A stretch of DNA of 64,000 nt from Halichondria panicea. Its lineage: Eukaryota; Porifera; Demospongiae; Suberitida; Halichondriidae. The number at the start of each line of letters is the position of its first letter. Position 1 is the stretch's first letter. Under the pieces are notes generated by a model that searched no databases, was not told where the DNA came from, and worked only from the letters and a program-made list of their open reading frames with translations. This document shows positions 47,137 through 60,600 of this stretch, piece after piece. A program made the translations under genes and the position numbers. Where the stretch lies: positions 10,092,632-10,156,631 of the forward strand of contig NC_087377.1 in assembly GCF_963675165.1 (NCBI RefSeq). The letters run 5' to 3'.

Positions 47137-48508
47137 TACTGCAACACAGACGAGGCGTTAATTCGACTTTCTGTGTACATTCCTTAACTTTTCCAGTAAC
47201 ATAAAAAAAGCAGCTGTAAAACTGCATGTGAGGACCATTACCACATTGACCATCGTCATCGACATTGATCATCAAGTGAATAAGGTCAAATTGACATCGA
47301 TCGTGATATCGGTATCGATCATCGCGACATCGACATTAAACATCAAATGAACAAGGTCAATGATATATATAATTCTTAGTCATAAATTTTGTCCTCTATG
47401 GCGCTCCATATACGTACGCATCAATCTATGTGTAAATGGAAAATCCATTGTCAAAAATCGCATTAGAAATCGATCTTCAAAAATCGATTTTATATTGGAT
47501 GTATACACCAATTTACATTCTGCATGAATTTTGTCGCAAACGGCATTCCATACTAGTCTCGCGGGCCATACTTCGAAAACATACTACGTATTGGTGACTA
47601 TAGCCAGGTTTTCATGTTGAGTTCAGAACGATGGTATTTTAAGCATTTTCACACAAAAATGTACCACAAGCATTCAAAAGGGGTGTCGTTTACAATTGTC
47701 TGCCCTTGCTAAGAAGTTGACAAGCTCCACTGAGTGTACTGTTGGTTGTACAATCAGGCACTCTAAAGGATCAAGACTCACTGTATTGCTTTCTTATATA
47801 GCTGATGGATATAGCTGCAGTCAACAGAGTGAATAGGGAGCCCAACAGTTGGAAAAACTATGGTTTCATTATTCCAGGCAGAAATAGCGAAGACCTCTTC
47901 TCTCCAGAGTTACTGAACGTGATATGGGGGCAGAAATCAGTGCAATATATTTGTATGCTCAGCTCTACAGATCTAGATCTACAATCAATAATACTGTAAG
48001 CTCAAATTAAGTTATGCTTGTGACAACCAACCTGAAAACCTCCAGTCAATCGTATAGCCACATGGCATGGTTATATACGCATGTGAAATATTATATATTG
48101 CATTTAAAATATCGCATCCAAAAACAGTAAAATCCCTGAAAACGTTATAATCACAGCTCTAATTACTAATATTCATATCTACAGCTAAAGTTTTTCAACT
48201 GGCTTCACTTCAAACTTCACTTCAATTCTTCTGACCATTTGTAAAGCCGATTGCTTCTGAAAGAGACTTAGATAGTAAAATTATAGTCCAAAAATCATTA
48301 TTAATTTTATGTAAATCACAGCTCTAGCAACTGTACTACCCGCTATTTGGTCAAACAATGTTGTGTCTTCCGTTAGCTAAGCACTAGTGGTTTTGTGGAG
48401 GATTGCATGCTAACCCACGAACATAGCAAAAATTAAACCCCTTAAAAATGTCACGTTATAAAACCCATTTTCACTGTTCTCAACCTCTGGTTCTTATCAA
48501 TGAAGCAT

Positions 48509-51500
48509 CTATAACCCATTCCTTGACTTCTCACCTGCAGTGCAGTACTTCTTCCCTCCCCCGGTCTTGCATCGCCTGATACAGTAGAAACAGCCTATGA
48601 TGGCCAACACCAAGGCAACGGTACCTACCACCGAGCCCACAATGGTGACACCTATCATGGCCTCCTGGGACAGTATCATGCTGGAGTCAGCTGTGCATGG
48701 GGGAATAGGATGTGAGTCACTTGCAACTTCAGTTTCACTTTTAATTAAACACACGTAAACGGATTCATGCATGGTACTGCAACTCCCTCACTACGTATAA
48801 ACCCATTTACTGATAATTAAACAAAAATGTGCGGCTGGCTGCCTATATAATTATATCTTTTACAGTAATACCAATAACCAAATGAGGCTTTAGAGCACAA
48901 TAAATAAGTCACGTTGTAGAAATAGATGGTCGCAATAATTATTGTAAGTCTAGCTGAGAATTGTCAGGGGGCCTGTATCATAGCAACGTTCGTAGGTTAC
49001 GCTTACGATTATAATATCATTGTGAGTGAATTCAAATTTGAACGATATGCACGCAAACTATCCATGTCATTTGTAACCAATACTAGGACCATAACACATC
49101 ACCAAGGATATTAAACAAAACTGTTCGCGGCTCAAAGAGCAGTTTGCCTCAGGTTCTTTGAAAGTCAACGGGAAACCTTTGAGAGTGCACATTCTCAAAA
49201 GCAACTCAATCCTCATATAAAAGCACCGGTACTTATAATTGTCATCACTCTCTCTTAGCTACTCACCCGTGCTGAATGTAAACAGACTGCTTTGTTCCCC
49301 CGCACCGCCAGCGTTGACCCCGTAAGCCACAGCTGTGTACTGTGTTCCCGGGCTCAACCCGCCAACAGTCACTTCAACCACCTCCCCTCGTGAGAATGCT
49401 CCAGTACGATTAGTCATCGCAACTAGTTGGGTACTATCACGTATCTCCACGACGATATATTCTATTGGCTCCGTGGCTATTCCTAACAGCGTCACTTGCA
49501 GAATGATGGAGGTCTCCGTGACGGACATTTGAACAGTCGGGGCCCCAGGGAGAACTGGGAGAGGAGAAGATTATAACTAAGAGTAAGATCTACGTTATTA
49601 CACATTATACAATGTTTTGTTCATTGTTTTTGTACAATGTCATAGTCTCAAACAAATGTTGCCGCTGTAATTACAATATTTGCATGCATAGGCATCAGTA
49701 TAGAATCTCACATAAATTATTACCGTATAGCGGATTATGTTGTACTTTTGTACATGAGTATTAATCCAAAAATTAAAACAGCGAAATTGTTATAATTATA
49801 ATTATTATGTGCAATAGGTGCTACGTTACTATTCTGAGCTGATAGAATAAATGTAGTTCATCCGAAAATGTGCACCAACGAAAATTACTCGCTATACGGT
49901 ACACCAATTTAAACCAAGGGCTTAAAAAGAGAAGAGGACATGCAACTTACTATCTACCCTATGTCTTCATGTCAGAGGCAGGATATACTACCATGCAGTA
50001 GTGGCGGCAAAAGTCAAGCATTCCGCACAAGCTGAATGTCTAAAAATATATAGTAACAGTATGAAGTTGGATGATTTAATCAATCAGTCTAAGAATAGCC
50101 TGAGTTTGCATGCCCTCTTCTCCTTATAGCCCTTGTTTACAAAGCATATCCACTAGTACTGACTTACTGAAGCTCTGTCTAGTGCTGGCCGCCATTGTCA
50201 GAGATCGCTGGTTTGTGAGAGATACAGAGAACTCCAAGTCAGTCGAATACTCCAAACTCATGACCTCGTCACTGACCACCATTCCCGTCCATGTGTTCCG
50301 GGACGTTGATCGCACGTCACTGACCGGGAAAGTACGTCCATTGACTGATAAAGAGATGGTAGTAATGTCACCTCCTCCAGTATAGTGCAGGTCAAAGGTG
50401 AGGCTTAAAGCAGTCGAGTTGAGACGTTGAACATCAGCAGAGATGATGAGGGGAGCTGTGCAGTGGAGACAAGCTCACCATAATTGGTAGCTTCTAAACA
50501 CATGGCGTATGGTAAATTTTGCATTGTATAATTTTACCGAAGGATTATCTAGTAAAGGGTCATCACATCCAAATGCACTAACCTGCTGCAGGAGTAGTGA
50601 ACACTACAGGATCAGTGCTGACACTCCCGTCCACATTGGCTGCTGTCAAAGAGAGGATGTAATCGTTACCAGGCTCCACCTCAAAAACAAAGATCTCACT
50701 GACTGAGGAGGGCACCTATATAGTGACCAGGGAAACAATAATTATTATTTTTTTTGATAAATTAAATTGAGGCACGTAGAGGCCCTGGGTTATAGCAGTC
50801 GGTCAGTGTGTTCGTGTGTCTGATTCTAAACAAATGGGAGGCTCCAGTTTATGAATGCTTAGTTTCTTTGCTGAGTCTGCTGTGATCTTATAATATAGTC
50901 TCTGTTCCCAATTGCAAAGCCTAGCTCCAAGTTCATCAATTAAAACACCGTCCTAATTTATGAACCTAATTATTACAGCTATTACTGTTTAATTACAGTT
51001 GGCCTTTCGCCATTTGAAATAAGGTTCCCCATGCACTGTACATGTGCACAGATGTTACTTAATACCATAATACCTGAATGATGGTAGGGGACGGTTGGAA
51101 GACGTTAATGAACAGGGTGGAGGCTTGTTGATCGGGTGTGGTGTGAGTGAGAGTCCATGTGATATTGTAACGTGTTGTATTGATACTAGCGGCTGTTAGT
51201 GAAGTCGGTAGAGCAGGCGGTACTATCGGAGGAGGTGGAGAAAGCATTACATCGCTGTCTGAATGCTACAGTTTGTATGCGCTATAGGCCAGCTAGGGCA
51301 TGCAAACTACCATATACAGTATACACGCATGCATTAGAGGTGTTCATACATGTAGAGGTGTTATTTTACGCACATGTACTACAGGATTGGAAAAACGCAC
51401 GCTTCTATTGATTTACGTATCTACAATCAAGATAATCCATTGTTAAACAGGGGAAACATTAACAAAAGGTGTTAGAATAGATTTCACTAAACTCACCTTT

Positions 51501-54500
51501 TACAGTAAACTCAAACATTTTGCTGACTGTTCTCTGGTCTACTGGAACCACTTCATAAGAGTTAGTGATAGTCACTTGATACTGACCACTGTCACTTCTA
51601 GTTAGAGAGTTGAAGTTGAGAGAAGTCGTTGCATTACCGAAACCATCGTCCAACCAAACTGTTTCCACCTGTGCCCCCGAGGGCATGTTCCCACTGAGTC
51701 TGGTCCAGCTGACAGTAGTACTGTTCATTGTCCTGCTCACAAAAGAGACCCTCAGGGATTGTGTGGATCCTCCGCTGACTTGTATCGGAGACTGAGAGTA
51801 GGCGGTGATCCATGGAGGAACTGTGCATGTGTGTGTATGTGGGCGAGGGTGTATATGTGTACTTGCCAGTACTGATAGTGTCATTGACTACCACCACAAG
51901 GTTGATAAAATTACAGTTCTGAAATTTAAAATGCAGGTGAATGGGAGTAGAGTTATTCAGAGCGAGAGCAAGTGTACAAACCTGATATAGCACATACAAA
52001 ATTATAGATTAAAACACAAGAGGAATTACTCGTAAGCTAGATAACCTCATGCTCTGTAGCTCTCACCTACTACAATAGCTTCCGATTGTCGCTGAGTGTT
52101 CACTTGGTCAGCAGTGTCCGTCAAATAAAACAAGATATTGTATCGATACTCTCCAGCCAACTCGTTCTCCACCTGGGCATTTGTTATCACGGGATCGGCA
52201 GGTGTATTTGACGAAGCATGTTGCCACACCCCCAACACATTATCCGTTAGCGTTGTCGAGTACTCGAGTGTAATACTACCACCCTTCAGTACGTACTGTT
52301 TTGGCGGGACAATCAGCTGGGACGAATCTGAAGATATGGAGCGATCATAATCATCATGAGTCTACATTCATATCCAGACTACGAGAGACTACATGTACTG
52401 TACATATACACAGTATGTGTTGTGACTTGTTGACAGCTGATCATGCACATTAGCAATCATGCATGATTAATGCATAAACTAACGGAATGTGATTGCAACA
52501 AAATATTCATTTCAAAACCAACAGAATGTCAAAATCACAAAAAGTATTATCATAAACAGATATAACCGCACACATATTCTAGATATTTGATACACACCAG
52601 CTACACTTCTGAGCTACCCCCCCCCCCAGTCGCTAGTAGATTGAGTACTCACCTGCAACATTGAGGAACCCTGCCGACACAGGACCAACCACGCTACCAT
52701 TGTTAAGCACCACCCTACAACTGTACTCCCCAGCATGCGAGAGCTGGACATTCTCTATAGCCAGCGGCAGAGCTGATGACGACGATGTATTGCGTACTGG
52801 CTGACTTAGGTCACCATTGTGAATCCATTGCAGCTCGTCAAGCATGTTTGTATCACTACGGAAATGGCCTCCATAATAAACATTATAATTTTGGGAACTT
52901 GACATTTGCCTATTATAGCTATGAAGCTATAATATTATACTCTTAGATCCCATTTGAGTGTATTTAGCAGGGAACTACATATGTACACTATGTTATATAG
53001 AACATGGGCATGAGGTATCTATGTGTTATAGTGTCCAAAGCTCGAGGGCGTAACATACATCCACTAAAAATACTTGCAATCTGACCCCGTGTATTGGCAC
53101 AGTCGATTAAATTCAGCTCCTTCATTGGAGAAAAGCGTCTTGTTTTCACGATTTAATTCTATCCCTGCAAAACAAACAGTTGCATTGTAAAAATGTTCAA
53201 GGCATTCACTTAAAGTGCCCGAAACCCCTCTGTCCTAGAATTCTCATATGAAATTCATGAAATTTCGTATAAACTATAATTTAATAGTGAAAGATTTTCC
53301 ATGAAAATCAGATTTGTTCACCAATTTCACTCTTCAAGAGTGATCAGACATAACCAATCATTAAATTGAGCGTGATAATTGATGTGTCTCTTTGGGTTCA
53401 TAGTAGTATCAACATCATAATGCAAGCATCAGGTACTAGTTGGTATTAACAGGTGTACATCGTCAAATGAATGAGCGACCACCACTAAATAAAGTGAATT
53501 CCTTTCGATTAATCAACCAGATACTGTTCGTGGGATAAGTACTACACACTGACACTGGCTTTACAAAACGACATTCATGAATACTCACACAGAAAAGAAT
53601 TTAATCATTTTATACCACAATCAAGCACAGGACCAGTGCTATATAGCTGATTGTAAAAAATACAGTATCGCAAAAATATTTCATCTTTGCACTCATAATT
53701 ATTATTGATTATTATGCCTCGAGGCGTAGCCGCACGAGGGATACGGTAAAGCTGACTGTGTGTGTATCTGTCTATGTGTGTATTCCAGCTATAACTGCTC
53801 AACGGTTGCAATGTGACGAAAACTAACAGCTTCTATAGGTTTCTAGCCACGTTCTCTTCGATTTTGATTCGTGGATTAGCAAACTAAAGCTTCTTTCTTG
53901 AGTTATGGCTAGTTTGACTCACATTGAAGGCTGTTGCAGTCTCTTCAGAATCTTTCATAGTTCGCACAAACTTTCTATTCAACTTATGAGTTAGCCTTGC
54001 ACTTAAGCACTAGCTTTTTGTTGGCTACAAGAGTTAGAAAGCTGCTAAAGAAGCTACCGTACTTCTTCTAAATAAGGCACCTCTTTTTAATAATTACGAT
54101 ATGAGCAAGGGCCATAATTAGATTTGGTCCAGGGAGGCGCGTATTTAGAAGGGCGCCTTATAAATAGAGGTTATTTGAACAATCTTGGTATCCTTGATTC
54201 CAGGCCGTGTCTCATCATCCTCAAGCTTTCTGAAAAAAGATGTGATGTTAGCCTCATTTACAACGCACCACCAAAAAAAATCTCTCTAGCCACCTGGAGC
54301 TCTAGCTATATGGAGACTTTAAAATTACTTTTCAGTCTGGGTGGCGCCTTATTGGAAGGGCGCCTTATTTAGAAGAAGTACGGTAGCTATTTTAGTAGCC
54401 ATTATTGATTAAACTTGCAAACACACCCCTATTCCTGGATGTAGATCTAATGCGCATGCGCGCTCAATACCACGTGTAAGAGAATCCATTTTGCAGAATC

Positions 54501-54630
54501 AGAATCAATTTTCTTCTTTGTTGAGGTCCAGGTAAGCCACAAACCAACCTTTTCTGATGACTCTTTTTAGACTGCTTTCCTCTGTAATTGAATTCTGTGA
54601 TTTTAGACTGCACACATACCCGCACACACA

Positions 54631-54695
<65 letters not shown>

Positions 54696-57600
54696 CCGCA
54701 CACACACACACACACACAAACCAACAAACACGTACCACACATGCATACTCACATGGATGCGTGCACACACACACACATACCTAAACATGCGAGCAATGTC
54801 CTCTATTATCACTTAATTACATTATTTTCAATTTGTATTATTCGTTACTGTGTTTAATGTTCATTCAATTGCTAACACCTATTTTGTCAATTTGAAATCA
54901 TATAATTATTGCAAATTATTATAACACTCTAATACTTTTGAGCGAAAGCAAAAACATGGCGAGAGGCATTAGCACAGCGCCAGCTTGAACACTAGTTGAT
55001 AGAGCAGTTATTATAGCAAGTATACCAAAGCAATTTTCGAGCGAAGTTTGCATGTTAATTGCTTCAAATACTGGTGTGTACCCGTGGTTACCGTAAGGTG
55101 TTTAGCTATTACTGTGAGAAACTAATTCATGAAACTTAAGAGTGTTCAGTCTTACGTAGTTAGATGGGCACTTGTTCTCAATCCATGCACTACTATTGAG
55201 GGACTAGCTAGTATATGGGATCATGTGCTAAAGAATTAGATTGATATAATAAGTGAATTAAGAGATCGAATTACACTCAGTGAAATGTTACCTCACACAT
55301 CAAGCACAACCACATACAAACGCCGACATATTACATGCTTCAATGCATGACCTCTTGTGTGGGACTGCCTGGAGATATTCACTCACTGTTGGGGAGGGTC
55401 ATATTGCTATACTTCCAACGACGCTGTTGTATGTATACGGCTTAGTGATCACAGAGTAGTGTAGGTGTGTCACTATAGCTAAACCCATGCACTCATCAAC
55501 ACCACCACACAACACCCACACTTGTTGAAATGTAAATTGAGTAATACATTTATTTACCTATATAATTATGCTAGAGGGAGAAGCATACATTAATTCATGG
55601 AACAGCTGCATGTATCCATTAATACCGAGAGTGTAAAAATCAAGTAAAAGGCCGGTGATATCAGGTGTGCCAAAGGGCAGCATTTTAGGTCCCCTTCTAT
55701 TCCTCATCTATGTAAATGATCTGCCTGATAAAATCCAGCATGTGAGATGCTTTATGTTTGCCGATGACACCAAACTGCTAAAAGCTATCAGCAAAGAAGA
55801 GGATGAGCTTTTACTACAAAGATATCTGAATGCCGTGGACACATGGTGTGAAAAGTGAAAAATAAGTCTAAATGTAGATAAGTGCAAGACTATGAGAATG
55901 TCCCTCAGAAACAAATCTCAAGATACCTACGAATACACCATCAATTCTAATGACTTGAGAAAATCAGAGACTCAAAGAGACCTTGGAATTCTAGTTCACC
56001 AAAATCTTACTTGGAGGCAGCACCACAGTCTAGTCTGCAAAAAATCATACATCTCTCTCTACTTAATCAAGAGGACGATCCCAGCAAACTCTTTAACTAA
56101 TCTAAAAAAACAACTGTATCTATCTCTGGTAAGAAGTAACCTATCATACTGCTCTCAGTTATGGAGGCCAATGTATATCAAAGACATACAAAGTATAGAA
56201 CGTGTACAAAAAAGAGCTACGAAATACATTCTGAACGACTTTACCTCATGTTACAAATCAAGACTATTGAAACTAAAATTGTTACCACTAATGCATTGGC
56301 TAGAATTGCAGGACATTATGTATCTTGTAAAATGTCTGAAATTGCCCCAAAATACCATTGCTCAACTAGTATCTTTCATATCAAGTAAAACAAGAGCAGG
56401 TCAGACTGGAAGGAAACTTTATGTGACAAGGGGAAAAACCAACTAGACTATACAAGACATTTCTACCTAAACAGAATTACCAAATTATGGAACTCACTCC
56501 CGGCTGATATATTGGACTTTTCAGCATCTGTCTACAGTATAAAACAAAAAGTACGGCAATATTTAATATCTAATTTTGAAAGAAATTTTAAACAATCAAA
56601 TGTGTGCTCGTACCACCTGATATGCCCATGCCAGAACTGCCACACAATTTAATGATTTTTTGTTTTGTTTGTTTTGTTTTTTTCTTGTTTTGTTTTGTTC
56701 CAGCTGCCCCTGAAAAGGGGTAAGTCTGTCAGCATTAGGATGTATGCCTGCTAGACCTTACTACCTTACTCTATTTTCTGTAATGTCATATGCTGTAAAG
56801 CTCTAATAATAATAATAATAATATAGGTGCCAACTGTCCCGAATTGGCAGGGACAGTCCAACTCTGTTAGAATCATAAAACAATGCACAGAAACAAGAAA
56901 ACTTAAGGTATAGCCAGCGATCGATTACGACAGATGTTTTTAATATATCTGATGATAGATTATGATTAGTGCTCTCTAGTGGTGGTCTTGGATTTCCAGT
57001 GCCTTGCTTGGTTCTCTAGATATGGGCCTTTACCCACTCGCCAGACCACGCCCAGCTACTTTCGGCCTTCATATCTAGAGAACCAAGCAAGGCACTGGAA
57101 ATCCAAGACCACCACTAGAGAGCACTAATCAAGATCTATCATCAGATATATTAAAAACATCTGCCGTAATCGGATCGCTGGCTATACTAGCTAGCAAGCT
57201 AGCTAGCTCGATCAGCAAATAAGTGGGTGGGGCTAACTTTATTTGTGCAATTAATAATGACGTCATTATTGTTATGAGCATGCGCAGTGAGCTAGTGAAG
57301 CCACATCAGAGCTGAGCCTGCCACAACAATTCACTTCTTTTGTATGGAAGGTATAAATTATTGTCTTTGCACCAGAGTTAAATTATTGTGAATTCCCCAA
57401 AAGTTTCCTCCTTCAATTGACATTTATTGTAGCTACTGTACATCGATCGCTATAGGCTAGTGGTTGCTTTATCAGAGAGATCAGGGTAACCCAATTACCT
57501 AGTGGGAGAGTAGACTGAGAAATGCATCATCAACACAAATCGGTGCTCTGTTGAACTGGGAATATAGCGAACAAGATAAAAAGCCATTTGTGTGTGTGTT

Positions 57601-60600
57601 CATGCATGACCTAACAACTCAAGCTCAGTTAATTACAAATTTAAATTTAAATCCCAAGCCAATTCATCTAAGCTAGTTGTCGACCTAGCATTATTGTGTC
57701 CGGGATTTTCAAGGTTGCAGAGTATAGCTAGGGGTTGGTAGATATAAATTATGTTCGAGATAACTAGTATGCTATTCTTTTATGCTCAAGTGAACAGCCA
57801 GAGATACAAAAGAAAGGGGATTGGAAACGACCGCCCACGCCCTATGTAAAAGGACTGACATCCGGTGAAGCACTCCGTGTAATTATTGCGCTCGCAAATA
57901 ATTACATGGAAAAGTTTTATATCCCTGGTTTCTAGCTCTCCTATCCACTAGAGATCACTCAGGGCCTGGGAGATACTTGAGAGAAGTAAGCTTATACCAC
58001 TGACAAGCTCTAAGTCCGTTGTCTTTACTCTGTTTCCAATTTTTTTGAGTTTAGCTTGAATTACTCTATGTCAACTTTTCTCTGTCCCTCCTGTGAAGTC
58101 AAAACAGCAAAGGACATTGCTTGACTTGGTTATTATGTATCTAAGTGCTACATAGAATGGCTTCATGCTATAGATAAGCTGTACTGTTCATAAACGTTTG
58201 CAGTATAGTCCTTCAAACTGCTTTAGTATACTTTTAGACACGCCAGGGGCGTAGCTACCATTGTTTCCTGGTTGCCCAGAAACCCCCCCAGGAGCTGCTG
58301 AGAAAATTGGGCAGGGCTCCCCAATAGTTGAAATCAAGCAGCCCTGCCCATCTTTTCATGCACGTGGCTGCAAATCATGTAGAGATAGCACCGTGAATCG
58401 TTTCACTTTGGCTAGCTTTGTCTCAGCTAACTAGCTAGCTACCTCAAACAAAGAAGACCAAGACTTAAGTTCTAGTATCAATCCTGCATGCTCCAGTATT
58501 CTCAGACTCAGCTTTAAGCACAACTTTATTCGATATTCAGGAAGGACAAGTTTAGAACAATCTCAGCCACATGAAACCTCTCAGGTAAATGTAATGGTGC
58601 TCAGCTAGACTAGCAATACACAATTGACACCTGCCTTTTAGAATGTCTATAGCTAGCTAGACTAGCTAGTCTAGCTAGCTTCTCACAAACATGTAAAAAA
58701 AGTCATTACAAACAATGAGCAGTAGGTGTAACCAGTAGGTGTGCCCCAATCAAGAGGGTGTGGCACCGAAAGTGGGCGTGGTTAAAATTTCCCGGCGCTA
58801 CCGCGCAGGCTGGTTTTTCAAAGGAAACCCCTATGTCAAAAGTCTGGCTACGCCCCTGCACGCCACGGGCCTGTCCCTCCTACGACTTCATAGTAAAGGC
58901 TATTTCTTCTTGCATAGCATTTATTTGTCTAGTAATAGTGGCTGCATGGCTTAGTCGACTTTTTAGAGCTAAATTCTCTTTACTTTTTAGAAAAATCAAC
59001 ATTAAAAATGATCAATTTCACTGTTTCTATGTACAGCACATTGTAGAGCAGTCAAGACTGGTAATGAGCATGCTGACTATAAATATAATCCTTTGTAGTT
59101 TTAGCCACGCCCTATAACGCGGAATGCTTCACGCAAAAATTTCGTAAAAATTTCGTTTCCAATCCCCTTTCTTTTGTATCTCTGGAACAGCCTATTATTC
59201 TTTTCAAATCGCCTATTATTCCGACATAATTATATTATTCCTCCAAAGCACAATACAGACCATAATTATGTGATATTGCACAAGTAACATCAAACTATTA
59301 AATTAATGGCCACATGTCTCTATCTATAACACTATAATACAGATACCAAGGAGATATTTATAACCATCAGTATAATTATATACTTATATACTTCCGTTAT
59401 GACCATCAGGCCTACAACTACTGACCTGCATGTACTTCCAAAACCTGCCTATTATTCTCATAATTATTATAAAGGTACTTATTATGCCAGCATAATTCTC
59501 ACCAAAAAAATGTGCCTATTATCCTCAACATAATATTATGCCAGCATAATCTACCAACCCCTACTCCTGCTGGGATAATTAAGTCCAAAAAGGTAACTAT
59601 ATATTATGGCTTGGAAGCTGAAATCATGAACAGAATTCAGTTTCTTGCACTATTCAGTTGCTGTCTATTTATCGCTACGATTAAACATTGTTTTGCAGTT
59701 TGTGGGTCGGGCTCTCCGCAAAATCATACTGAGCATGCGCAGGAAGCAACCGCTAATAATAAATCTCCATTGAGTGTCATTACAAAATAGGGATAAAGCC
59801 CTCGATAAATTTTTTTGGTCCCGGAAATATTACTTGGAGGTTAGCACATGTGTAGATCATCTGATCACGAAAGAACTTCAAGAACGTGGAACCATCAAAA
59901 ATGTTTGTGATGATTAAATAAATGCGCTGAACAGTCGTAACAATTAATGTACTCAATCACACAAAAAACATGTGATATATAATATACCTTGCGATGCGAT
60001 ACTGTAGCTTGTGTCTGTAAGGATAGAGAATTAAAAAAATTGGCTACCACAAGTAAATTTGATTTAAATGAGCTTACTAAATCGACTTGAAGCATTTTTG
60101 GTACCCGTCAGTGTATCGATAATAACAATTGCATCATACACTTTCTCCAAATCAACTCCATCATTATACGCTTCCGATATAGTTGCTATGCCACCGCCAC
60201 GGTAACTTCCAATTCTAGTGGAAAGACTTAGGGCTTGAGTTGAGGCATCCAGGATTCTCAGTTCATAATTGGCGTCTTGAAACCAGCACACTGTTGGAGG
60301 CTGTGTGCAAGACAATAAATGTGCTGCATTTTTTTATTTTAGAAACAGTAAACTATAAGTAAACAGACACACATGATTATGTATACACAATGAAGTATGG
60401 AAATTAATTTTGATTCCATTGAATGGCATATATCTTGTATATGTATACGAATTAAGATTTCAGTGTGCGTAGATATAATTGTAAGATTCACCTTAAATGT
60501 GACGTTAATAATGGGGGTCAAGTCTGCTGTGAAGGTAATTACAACAACAGGAGGGAGCAGAAAGTCACCAAGAACTGTAAAAAAACACAACTTTGGAAAA

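Larger units (their letters stand above)
43050..51438. repeat. Segmental duplication block S' (copy of 19908-27497)
   Basis: Begins TTATGAGGAGATACAC as in S, is interrupted by an inserted transposon at 43073-43866, then follows S to the exact right breakpoint AAGATAATCCA at 51438. Confidence 0.95.

Noticed and set aside
53605..53811. 68-codon frame as a J exon
   Set aside because: Not flanked by usable splice sites in the needed phase, and it overlaps a dispersed repeat.
54464..54857. Open frames of Cys-Val and His-Thr repeats
   Set aside because: Simple CA/GCAC repeat only.
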